A stretch of DNA of 64,000 nt from Propionibacteriaceae bacterium UBA7704 (GTDB lineage: Bacteria; Actinomycetota; Actinomycetes; Propionibacteriales; Propionibacteriaceae), in the NCBI GenBank assembly GCA_002482525.1, contig DLGC01000017.1, positions 260,680 through 324,679 on the forward strand, given 5' to 3'. Shown piece after piece: positions 34,793 to 42,051 of this stretch. Made by a program: the position numbers and the translations under genes. A model generated the notes under the pieces. The model made no database searches. It had not been told where the DNA came from and was given only the letters and a program-made list of their open reading frames with translations. Position 1 is the stretch's first letter; every line of letters starts with the position of its first letter.

Positions 34793-37213
34793 TCAGCGGT
34801 CGGCGAGGCTGCCGAACAGGTGGCGGTGCTGGCCGGTGATCCGTCCGGAGATCCACCACAGCGCCTCGATGATGGCTGCCGCGGCCAGACCCGCCCAGAT
34901 TCCGGTGCTCATCATGCCGGCATTGCTCGGATCCAGCTGCGGGTTGAATCGCACCAGCCACGGCAGCGACTCCACCCCGGCGGCATACCAACCCGGTAGC
35001 CAGAAGATGGCGGCAAAGGCGGCCAGCGCACACACAGCAATCATCAGCAGCTTCCACCACTGATAGGGACGCGCGGTGGTGATCATCACCCAGGCCCCGC
35101 CGATCATCAGCGTTGTCAAAGCAGCGGTGCTGGCCTGCGTCCCGGCCACAGAATCCATCTGAGCGGGCCTGGTGACCAGATAGGTCGTGAACGCGGCAAC
35201 GGCCACCACGACACCTGCCGGAATCGAAAAACTCATCACTCGCTTCAAGAATCCGGGACGAGCCCGTTCGGCATTGGGGGCGAGCGCCAGGATCGAGGCC
35301 GGAATACCGATGGTGAACCAGCCCACGAAACTGATGTGGATGGGCACAAAGGGGAACGGGATCCGCCACAGGGCCACCAGCAAGGCCAACACGATGGAGT
35401 ACATGGTCTTGGTGAGGAAGAAGTTCGCCACTCGCTCGATGTTGCCGATGACCCGTCGACCCTCGGCCACCACATGCGGCAAGGTAGCGAAGGAGTCATC
35501 CAACAGCACCAGTTGCGCCACGGAGCGGGTCGCCGCCGCCCCGGACCCCATGGCGACACCCAGATCGGAGTCCTTGATGGCCAGCACATCATTCACCCCG
35601 TCACCGGTCATGGCGACGTTGTGGCCGCGGGACTGCAGCGCGGCGACCATCTGACGCTTCTGCTGCGGGGTGACCCGGCCGAACACTCCCGCCGCCTCCA
35701 CGGCATCGGCGAATTCCGCCTCGCTGTCGGGCAGGTTGCGGGCGTCCACGACGTCACCGGTGGTGACGCCCAGTGAACCGGTCACCGCCCCCACCGACGT
35801 CGCATTGTCCCCGGAGATCACCTTGACCGCGACATCCTGCTCAGCGAAGTAGGCCAACGTGCCTGCCGCTTCAGGGCGCACCTTCTGCTCCAGCACGACC
35901 AAGGCGATCGGGCTCACCACACCGGGCGCATCGACTGCGTCAACGAGCCGGTCGGATTGCGCCAGCAGCAGTACTCGCCGTCCGGTGGAGCCGATCTGCT
36001 CGGCCCGGCTGGCGGCCACACTGCCGGGGGCCGCCAAGACATCGGGGGCGCCGATGATCCAGTTGCCGTGATCGGCGAAGCTGATGCCTGACCACTTCTT
36101 GGCGGAGGTGAACGGCGCCATGGCGCTCACCGCCCAGGCTTGGCCGTCGTGCGGAAGCTCATGGGCGATGGCCTGCATCGAGGCGTTCGGTCGGGGGTCA
36201 GCGCCTGCCAGTTGGGCCAGCACGGTGCGAGTTGCGTCCAGGCCCAGATCGTCGAGAGCGTTGAGGTCACTGAACCGCAGACCGTTCTCGGTGAGGGTGC
36301 CGGTCTTGTCCGCGCACACCACATCCACTCGGGCAAGGCCCTCGATGGCGGGCAGTTCCTGCACCAGCACATTGAGTTGCCCCAAGCGCACCACGCCAAC
36401 GGCGAACGCCAAAGAGGTGAGCAGGACCAACCCCTCTGGCACCATCGGCACGAGGGCGCCAGACATGCGCAGCACGATCTGCTGCCAGGTCTCGTTGGGA
36501 TTCTCGGTGGCCTGCACCCACACCGTGGCCACCCCGACCGGGACCAGAAGCCAGGTGATGAGTCGCAGAATCTTGTTGATGCCGGTCTGGAGTTCGGACT
36601 TCACCAGGGAGAACTTGGACGCCTCCGCGGTGAGCTTGGCCGCATAGGAGTCGGCGCCCACCCGAGTCGTCCGGAAGGCGCCGACGCCGGCGACCACGAA
36701 ACTGCCCGACATCAGTTCGTCGCCTGGCCCCTTCTCCAAGGCATCGGATTCGCCGGTGAGCAGCGACTCGTCCACCTCCAGGTAGGACGCCTCGACCACC
36801 TCGCCGTCGACGATGATCTGATCGCCGGGCCCGATCTCGATGATGTCGTCGAGCACGACCGCTTCACGCGGCAGTTCGGCGGCGACCCCGTCGCGGCGGA
36901 CCAGCGGTTTGCCCTCCCCCACCACGGCGAGGTTGTCCAGGGTCTTCTTCGCGCGCAGTTCCTGGATCAGACCGATGCCGGAGTTGATGATGATGAGGAA
37001 GCCGAACAAGGCGTTGACGATGCTCCCGGTGCTCAACACCATCACGAACAGCACCATCAGCAAGAAGTTGATTCGGGTGAAGACATTGGCTTTGACGATG
37101 TCCCAGGTGGTGCGTCCCGAGCGCGGCGGCAGTTCGTTGACCTCACCGCGGGCGACCCGCTCAGCAACCTCAGCACTACTCAACCCGCGCTCGCTCGCCA
37201 CCACGCTACTCAC
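34793..37213 (-). CDS. P-type ATPase, CtpE-like (probable calcium transporter)
   Basis: Cation-transporting P-type ATPase, 806 aa. Phosphorylation motif DKTGTLTENG near residue 302, actuator TGESDAL, hinge MTGDGVNDVLAIKDSDLG. TM4 carries PEGL, as in mycobacterial CtpE, which takes up calcium. The metal specificity here is inferred from that motif only. No heavy-metal-binding domain. Start uncertain: GTG at 37213, 37204 or 37201. Confidence 0.85.
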   Translation of the reverse strand: MSSVVASERGLSSAEVAERVARGEVNELPPRSGRTTWDIVKANVFTRINFLLMVLFVMVLSTGSIVNALFGFLIIINSGIGLIQELRAKKTLDNLAVVGEGKPLVRRDGVAAELPREAVVLDDIIEIGPGDQIIVDGEVVEASYLEVDESLLTGESDALEKGPGDELMSGSFVVAGVGAFRTTRVGADSYAAKLTAEASKFSLVKSELQTGINKILRLITWLLVPVGVATVWVQATENPNETWQQIVLRMSGALVPMVPEGLVLLTSLAFAVGVVRLGQLNVLVQELPAIEGLARVDVVCADKTGTLTENGLRFSDLNALDDLGLDATRTVLAQLAGADPRPNASMQAIAHELPHDGQAWAVSAMAPFTSAKKWSGISFADHGNWIIGAPDVLAAPGSVAASRAEQIGSTGRRVLLLAQSDRLVDAVDAPGVVSPIALVVLEQKVRPEAAGTLAYFAEQDVAVKVISGDNATSVGAVTGSLGVTTGDVVDARNLPDSEAEFADAVEAAGVFGRVTPQQKRQMVAALQSRGHNVAMTGDGVNDVLAIKDSDLGVAMGSGAAATRSVAQLVLLDDSFATLPHVVAEGRRVIGNIERVANFFLTKTMYSIVLALLVALWRIPFPFVPIHISFVGWFTIGIPASILALAPNAERARPGFLKRVMSFSIPAGVVVAVAAFTTYLVTRPAQMDSVAGTQASTAALTTLMIGGAWVMITTARPYQWWKLLMIAVCALAAFAAIFWLPGWYAAGVESLPWLVRFNPQLDPSNAGMMSTGIWAGLAAAAIIEALWWISGRITGQHRHLFGSLADR

Positions 37214-37254
37214 GCCCCTCAGCCTGCCAGATCCCCCCAACTTCCCCCGCGATT

Positions 37255-37314
37255 CGCTCCCAAAAGGCGCAGTTCCTCCCGAAGGTTCGGGAGCGTCTGC
37301 GCCTTTTGGGAGCG
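37255..37314. repeat. 60-nt palindromic element, copy 1
   Basis: Long hairpin: outer stem CGCTCCCAAAAGGCGCAG with its exact complement (18 bp), a 3-nt internal mismatch, inner stem CTCCCGAA/TTCGGGAG, loop GG. It begins 1 bp past the stop of the DUF559 gene. Copy 2 (38309-38368) is the same length and keeps the ends, the inner stem and the loop. Confidence 0.9.
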
Positions 37315-37315
37315 C

Positions 37316-38209
37316 CTACGCGGATCTGGGGGTTAGGTGCGGGGAGAGGAGGGCGTGGAGGGTGGTGGGTGGGGTCAGGTCGGACCAGGTCCAACGGACG
37401 ACGGTCCAGCCGGCGGCTTCGATGGCGCTCTGGCGGCGCTTTTCCCGCATCACGGTGTCGGCGACCTCGCTGCTGGTGCCCAGATACTTGATGCGTCCGT
37501 CGAACTCACCGATCAGGCGATACTGCGGCCAGGCGAAGTCAGTTCGGGCAAGCCAGACACCATCACGCACTACTTCGTATTGCAGGACGGGCGCAGGCAG
37601 ACCCAACTGAGCGATCACCGCGCGGCTCAGGGATTCACCAACACTCTCCGCGCGCGGATCGGCGAACTCCAGCGCCCGACGCGCGGTTGCGGCACCTTTG
37701 CGGTGACGTGCGGCATCGATGATGGTGCTGAGCAATCCCAGCTCAGCGCCGCTGTGAAGGGCGGCGTCCAAGACCGCCACCGCATTGACATAGTTCACTG
37801 TTCGCGCGTAGTCGGCTGCGGTGCGCTCCAAGGAGGTGAGCCGATAGCCGAACTGCTCAGTCACTTCGATCTCCGACAGCGCGGCTTGGGTAACGACAAG
37901 ATTCTCCGTGCGTTTGCCGTGACCTGTCTGGCGAGTCACCCACACTCTTTCGAGCAGCGGATCCCAGGTGGGTAGCCCATGAAGTAGCCCCGCCGAGGCA
38001 TGGCTGATGACCGTGTGGCCTGCCAACAGCGGCCACGTCGCGGCAATGAGGTGGCGGTGCCGCCCCACAGCATCCCCCGCGGCTGCGTCGACATAGGCGC
38101 CATGGCGCACTTTGGTGCGCAGTCCAGCCGTCTGTGCATTGCCCAAGTCCCGCTGGTTCAGCCCCAAAGCCAGTAGTTCCGAAGTCCGCTGTACCGTCAC
38201 ACCCCTCAT
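37316..38209 (-). CDS. AbiEi-like antitoxin domain / DUF559 endonuclease-fold protein
   Basis: 297 aa. The N-terminal third resembles AbiEi-type winged-helix domains (LLALGLNQRDLGNAQTAGLRTKVRHGAYVD as two short blocks). The C-terminal third has a Vsr/DUF559 restriction-fold core (YRLIGEFDGRIKY, then REKRRQSAIEAAGWTVVRW). No partner toxin or methylase is nearby. Such proteins are common in actinobacterial accessory DNA, and function is unknown. It is bracketed by two 60-nt palindromes and has a G-rich upstream region, so it looks like an acquired cassette. Start uncertain: ATG at 38209 or GTG at 38200. Confidence 0.75.
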   Translation of the reverse strand: MRGVTVQRTSELLALGLNQRDLGNAQTAGLRTKVRHGAYVDAAAGDAVGRHRHLIAATWPLLAGHTVISHASAGLLHGLPTWDPLLERVWVTRQTGHGKRTENLVVTQAALSEIEVTEQFGYRLTSLERTAADYARTVNYVNAVAVLDAALHSGAELGLLSTIIDAARHRKGAATARRALEFADPRAESVGESLSRAVIAQLGLPAPVLQYEVVRDGVWLARTDFAWPQYRLIGEFDGRIKYLGTSSEVADTVMREKRRQSAIEAAGWTVVRWTWSDLTPPTTLHALLSPHLTPRSA

Positions 38210-38213
38210 CCGA

Positions 38214-38298
38214 CCCCCACCCACCACTCTCTCGCTACCCCTGCCCCCACACCGCCAACACCACCCCCCAACCCGACAACACCCCATCCAGCACCCCC
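38214..38298 (-). other. G-rich leader of the DUF559 gene (possible G-quadruplex)
   Basis: On the minus strand this stretch has seven runs of three or more G within 85 nt, directly upstream of the DUF559 start. Four runs at 38264-38298 have loops of 2, 7 and 8 nt, compatible with a quadruplex in the nontemplate strand or mRNA. The plus strand is almost free of G. Confidence 0.55.
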
Positions 38299-38308
38299 AA
38301 ACGCAAAA

Positions 38309-38368
38309 CGCTCCCAAAAGCGGCAGTTGCTCCCGAAGGTTCGGGAGCAACTGCGCGTTTTGGGAGCG
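38309..38368. repeat. 60-nt palindromic element, copy 2
   Basis: Outer stem CGCTCCCAAAA with its complement, a 3-nt mismatch (GCG opposite GCG), inner stem GCAGTTGCTCCCGAA with its complement, loop GG. It lies 17 bp past the ilvC stop. Both copies thus sit immediately downstream of minus-strand genes. Confidence 0.9.
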
Positions 38369-38385
38369 CCTGGTGGGACGCCGGG

Positions 38386-39414
38386 TTAGCGGGCGGCAGA
38401 GCCTTCGACGTAGTCGGCGTCGGTGGGCTTGACCCAGGAGAACAGCTTGCGCAGCTCGCGTCCCACCGGCTCGATGGGATGGTTCTGGCCTGCCTCGCGC
38501 AGTGCCTTGAACTCCGGTGCTCCGGCGTCCTGGTCGGCGATGAAGCGAGCAGCGAAGGCACCATTCTGGATGTCGGCCAGAACCGCCTTCATGTTCTCCT
38601 TCACATGCGGATCGATCACCCGCGGGCCGGAGACATAGTCGCCGTATTCGGCAGTGTCGGACACCGACCAACGCTGCTTGGTGATGCCACCTTCATTGAT
38701 CAGATCGACGATCAGCTTCAATTCGTGCAGCACCTCGAAGTAGGCCACCTCCGGCTGGTAGCCGGCTTCGGTGAGAACTTCGAAGCCGTACTGGATCAGC
38801 TTGGAGACGCCACCGCACAGTACGGTCTGCTCGCCGAAGAGGTCTGTCTCGGTCTCTTCGGTGAAAGTGGTCTTGATGCCACCGGCGCGAAGTCCGCCGA
38901 TTGCCTTGGCGTAGGACAGCGCCAGCGGCCAGGCGTTCCCGGTCTCGTCCTTCTCCACCGCGACGATCACCGGCACACCGCGACCCTCGGCATACTCCCG
39001 ACGCACCAGGTGTCCGGGGCCCTTGGGCGCGACCATGCACACATCCACACCATCCGGCGGGGTGATGTAGCCGAAGCGGATGTTGAAACCGTGAGCGAAG
39101 AACAGCGCGTCGCCGGGCACCAGGTTCGGAGCGATCGACTCGGCATACAGGGTGCGCTGCACCTGATCGGGTGCGAGCACCATGATCAAGTCGGCCTCTT
39201 CGACGGCTTGCGCCGGAGTGACTACTCGCAGACCTTCGGCTTCGGCCTTGGCCCAACTCGCCGAGCCCTCCCGAAGACCGACCCGAACGTCCACCCCGGA
39301 GTCGCGCAGATTCAGCGCGTGGGCGTGGCCCTGACTGCCGTAGCCGAGCACGGCCACGTGTCGGCCCTGCACGAGCGCCAGATCGGCGTCGTCGTCATAG
39401 AACATTTCTGCCAT
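38386..39414 (-). CDS. ilvC: Ketol-acid reductoisomerase
   Basis: Isomerises and reduces acetolactate and acetohydroxybutyrate in Val/Ile/Leu synthesis. Class I enzyme, 342 aa. Rossmann motif GYGSQGHAHALNLRDSG, then a loop with Arg and two Ser in RVGLREGSAS that predicts NADPH use. Metal ligands lie in the ETDLFGEQTVLCGG region and in EVLHELKLIVDLI. Third gene of ilvB-ilvN-ilvC. serA, often next in actinobacteria, is missing. Confidence 0.96.
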   Translation of the reverse strand: MAEMFYDDDADLALVQGRHVAVLGYGSQGHAHALNLRDSGVDVRVGLREGSASWAKAEAEGLRVVTPAQAVEEADLIMVLAPDQVQRTLYAESIAPNLVPGDALFFAHGFNIRFGYITPPDGVDVCMVAPKGPGHLVRREYAEGRGVPVIVAVEKDETGNAWPLALSYAKAIGGLRAGGIKTTFTEETETDLFGEQTVLCGGVSKLIQYGFEVLTEAGYQPEVAYFEVLHELKLIVDLINEGGITKQRWSVSDTAEYGDYVSGPRVIDPHVKENMKAVLADIQNGAFAARFIADQDAGAPEFKALREAGQNHPIEPVGRELRKLFSWVKPTDADYVEGSAAR

Positions 39415-39431
39415 GGGTTCCTTCTGTCTCC

Positions 39432-39977
39432 TTATTGGTCCGACGAGCCATTGGCCGGACGGGTCTTCTCGATCTTGGCACGATCCGACAGCGAACGCCC
39501 ACCGCGACCGAGGGCGACCACGCCGGATTGCACCAGCTCCCGCACACCGTAGGGGTGCAGCATCTCCAGCAGCGCCTCCAACTTAGCGGGCGAGCCGGTC
39601 GCCTCGATCGTCATGGCGTCGTTGTGAACATCGACGGTCTTGCCGCGGAAGAGCTGCACGATCTCGATGATCTGGCTGCGGGTGGCCGGATCAGCCTTCA
39701 CCTTGATCAGCATCAGCTCGCGACTGACCGAATTGCTGTCCTCCAGCTCGACGATCTTGAGCACCTCGATCAGCTTGTTGAGCTGTTTGACGATCTGCTC
39801 CAGGACCTGTTGGCTGGCCACCGCCACTTGCACCGTGATCCGGGAGAACTCCTCGTTCTCCGTCGGTCCGACCGCCAGCGATTCGATGTTGTAGCCACGG
39901 CGGGCGAACAGCCCCGAGATCCGAGCCAACACGCCTGGCTTGTTCTCCACCAGGACGCTCAATGTGTGAGTGTTCAC
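39432..39977 (-). CDS. ilvN: Acetolactate synthase, regulatory small subunit
   Basis: Valine-binding regulatory subunit of acetolactate synthase. N-terminal ACT domain (HTLSVLVENKPGVLARISGLFARRGYN) and the usual C-terminal domain. 181 aa. The GTG at 39977 overlaps the ilvB stop as GTGA and has GGAGGAAG seven bases upstream. Confidence 0.95.
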   Translation of the reverse strand: MNTHTLSVLVENKPGVLARISGLFARRGYNIESLAVGPTENEEFSRITVQVAVASQQVLEQIVKQLNKLIEVLKIVELEDSNSVSRELMLIKVKADPATRSQIIEIVQLFRGKTVDVHNDAMTIEATGSPAKLEALLEMLHPYGVRELVQSGVVALGRGGRSLSDRAKIEKTRPANGSSDQ

Positions 39978-41722
39978 AGATCTTCCTCCCCGTTCCAATC
40001 GGGAGCCAGGTCCCGTGCGATCTTGATGTCGTCATTACTGGTGCCAGCCGAAACCATCGGCCACACCATGGCGTCCTTGTGGACCACGAACTCGACCACC
40101 ACGGGCCGGTCGTTGATGGACATGGCCTCGTTGATGACCCGATCCACATCCGCCACTGTCTCGGCGCGCAACCCGACCGCTCCCATGGCCTCGGCCAGCT
40201 TCGGGAAGTCAGGAACCAAGTGCGACTTCAGATTGGTATTGGAGTAGCGCTCGCCATAGAAGAGGGTCTGCCACTGCCGCACCATGCCCAGACTGCGGTT
40301 GTTCAGGATCGCGATCTTGACCGGGATGTTCTCCAGGAAACAGGTCACCAGTTCCTGATTGGTCATCTGGAAGCATCCGTCACCATCGATGCCCCACACC
40401 ACCGCGTCGGGACGTCCGACCTTGGCCCCCATCGCCGTCGGCACGCAATAGCCCATGGTGCCGGCACCGCCGGAGTTGAAGAATCGGGCCGGCTGTTCAT
40501 GGGGCAGCAGGTGCGCAGCCCACATCTGATGCTGGCCCACCCCAGCAACATACGTCGCCTCGGGCCCGGCGATCTCACCGATCCGCTGGATCACATACTC
40601 CGGGCCGAGCAAGCCGTCGGTTTCGGCGGGGAACTCGGTGATCTCGTAGCGTTGGCGAAGGCCATCGAGGTAGCGCACCCAACCGGACCAGTCCGGATGC
40701 TCGGTGCCGCGCAGGGCGGCGTTGAGTTCGGCCAGAACCTCCGAGAGGTCTCCGACGATCGGCACATCGGCGACACGATTCTTGGAGATCTCGGCGGGAT
40801 CAATATCGGCGTGAATCACCTTCGCGCCAGGCGCGAAGCTGTCCAGCTTGCCAGTCACACGATCATCGAAGCGGGCGCCCAAGGTGATCAACAGATCAGA
40901 CTGTTGCAGAGCACCCACCGCAGCGACCGTGCCATGCATGCCCGGCATGCCGTAGTTCAGCGGATGGCTGTCAGGGAAAGCGCCGCGGGCCATCAACGTG
41001 GTGACGACCGGTGCACCGATCAGATCCACCAACTCGGCCAGTGCATCCCAGGCCCGCGCACGGTTCACGCCACCGCCGAGGTAAATGACCGGCCGCTGAG
41101 CCTCACCGATCAGCCGAGCCGCTTCGCGAATCTGCTTGCCGTGGGGACGGGTGACCGGCCGGTAGCCGGGCAGGTCGAGCTCTTCGGGCCAATGGAACTC
41201 GGTGGTGCTCGCCAGGGCATCCTTGGCGATATCGACCAGCACCGGGCCCGGCCGTCCGGTCTTTGCCAGATGGAAGGCGGCGGCGATCGCGTGCGGAATG
41301 TCGGCCGGATCGGTGATCAGGAAGCTGTGCTTGGTGATCGGGAACGTGATACCGCGGATGTCGGCTTCCTGAAAGGCATCGGTACCGATCGCACGGCTGG
41401 CGACCTGGCCGGTGATCGCCACCATCGGCACCGAGTCCATATAGGCATCGGCGATGGCGGTGACCAGATTGGTGGCGCCGGGACCGGAGGTCGCGATGCA
41501 CACGCCGACACGTCCGGTCGCCTGAGCGTAACCCTCAGCGGCATGCCCGGCGCCTTGCTCATGACGCACCAGGATGTGTCGGATCTTCGAGTCGTACAGC
41601 GGATCGTAAGCCGGCAGGATGGAACCGCCGGGAATGCCGAAGATCACCTCGACACCGACCCGCTCCAGGGACTGGACCAGTGCCTGTGCTCCGGTCAGTT
41701 GTTGTGGTGATTCACCAGGCAT
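39974..41722 (-). CDS. ilvB: Acetolactate synthase, catalytic large subunit
   Basis: ThDP-dependent first common enzyme of branched-chain amino-acid synthesis. Catalytic glutamate in VRHEQGAGHAAEGYA, FAD-domain region GARFDDRVTGKL, ThDP motif GDGCFQMTNQEL...NN. 582 aa. GAGGT four bases before the ATG. Expression is controlled by the attenuator at 41764-41889. Confidence 0.96.
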   Translation of the reverse strand: MPGESPQQLTGAQALVQSLERVGVEVIFGIPGGSILPAYDPLYDSKIRHILVRHEQGAGHAAEGYAQATGRVGVCIATSGPGATNLVTAIADAYMDSVPMVAITGQVASRAIGTDAFQEADIRGITFPITKHSFLITDPADIPHAIAAAFHLAKTGRPGPVLVDIAKDALASTTEFHWPEELDLPGYRPVTRPHGKQIREAARLIGEAQRPVIYLGGGVNRARAWDALAELVDLIGAPVVTTLMARGAFPDSHPLNYGMPGMHGTVAAVGALQQSDLLITLGARFDDRVTGKLDSFAPGAKVIHADIDPAEISKNRVADVPIVGDLSEVLAELNAALRGTEHPDWSGWVRYLDGLRQRYEITEFPAETDGLLGPEYVIQRIGEIAGPEATYVAGVGQHQMWAAHLLPHEQPARFFNSGGAGTMGYCVPTAMGAKVGRPDAVVWGIDGDGCFQMTNQELVTCFLENIPVKIAILNNRSLGMVRQWQTLFYGERYSNTNLKSHLVPDFPKLAEAMGAVGLRAETVADVDRVINEAMSINDRPVVVEFVVHKDAMVWPMVSAGTSNDDIKIARDLAPDWNGEEDL

Positions 41723-41763
41723 CGTTACCTCAATTCTGACGTTGGTGTACGGACGGAAACATG

Positions 41764-41794
41764 AAAAAACCCCCGCTGCTAGCGCAGGCGAGGG
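41764..41794 (-). terminator. Attenuator terminator of ilvBNC
   Basis: On the minus strand CCCTCGCCTGC, loop GCTA, GCAGCGGGGG form a 10-bp stem with one bulge, followed by six U. It lies between the leader peptide and ilvB, 41 bp before the ilvB start. Confidence 0.9.
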
Positions 41795-41829
41795 AGCGTG
41801 TCGGGTTGAGTGGTCTCAGCCGACACGCT
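41795..41829 (-). promoter_or_regulatory. Leader hairpin 1:2 of the ilvB attenuator
   Basis: AGCGTGTCGG, inside the last codons of the leader peptide, pairs perfectly (10 bp) with CCGACACGCT just before the terminator stem. A ribosome stalled on the upstream Ile/Leu/Val codons would free the second arm for an antiterminator. Confidence 0.8.
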
Positions 41830-41854
41830 TACTAACTACGAGAAGAATCCGCAC
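41816..41854 (-). CDS. ilvBNC leader peptide
   Basis: Twelve codons, MRILLVVSKRVG, with five consecutive regulatory codons Ile-Leu-Leu-Val-Val (ATT CTT CTC GTA GTT). It starts at GTG with no Shine-Dalgarno. A -35 TTGACA (41884-41889) and a weak -10 GAACCT (41861-41866, 17-bp spacing) place the transcription start at the GTG itself. Similar ilvB leader peptides ending in GKRVG are known in streptomycetes. Confidence 0.88.
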   Translation of the reverse strand: MRILLVVSKRVG

Positions 41855-41860
41855 GGGTCA

Positions 41861-41889
41861 AGGTTCGCCGCAGTGACGCCGGTTGTCAA
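41861..41889 (-). promoter_or_regulatory. ilvB leader promoter
   Basis: TTGACA, 17 bp, GAACCT, six bases, GTG of the leader peptide. Consensus -35 and leaderless geometry. The -10 keeps only the conserved A2 and T6. Confidence 0.65.
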
Positions 41890-41991
41890 ACATCCACCTC
41901 GGCCGTCCCACATCGTGGTCGGACGCAAATCTCAACCCGAGGGTTCGAGTTCACCAGCGATCTACGCCTCATCTTCGCCCACCGACTGGCA

Positions 41992-42010
41992 AGTCGACAC
42001 GCCGTCGACT
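41992..42010. promoter_or_regulatory. Inverted repeat upstream of the SpoIID-like gene
   Basis: AGTCGAC-ACGCC-GTCGACT, a 7-bp inverted repeat 42 bp before the ATG. Position suits an operator. Binding protein unknown. Confidence 0.4.
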
Positions 42011-42051
42011 AAGCATGTTTATGAGGAGCGAACACAACCGAAGGACCCCCC

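Noticed and set aside
37255..38368. CRISPR or insertion sequence
   Set aside because: Only two repeat copies 1 kb apart, no spacers, no transposase gene and no target-site duplication visible. Described as a palindromic repeat instead.
38210..38671. Extension of the DUF559 frame upstream of 38209
   Set aside because: It passes through the G-rich leader, palindrome copy 2 and the end of ilvC and looks like low-complexity translation.
39962..41710. Long plus-strand open frame opposite ilvB
   Set aside because: It mirrors the ilvB codons exactly, has no homology-like motifs and is an artefact of high GC content. The same applies to 11288-12232, 26245-27195, 30972-31919 and 61897-63498.
41890..42051. 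Riboswitch (c-di-AMP type) before the SpoIID-like gene
   Set aside because: The gap is too short after allowing for the ilvB promoter, and no conserved riboswitch core could be recognised.
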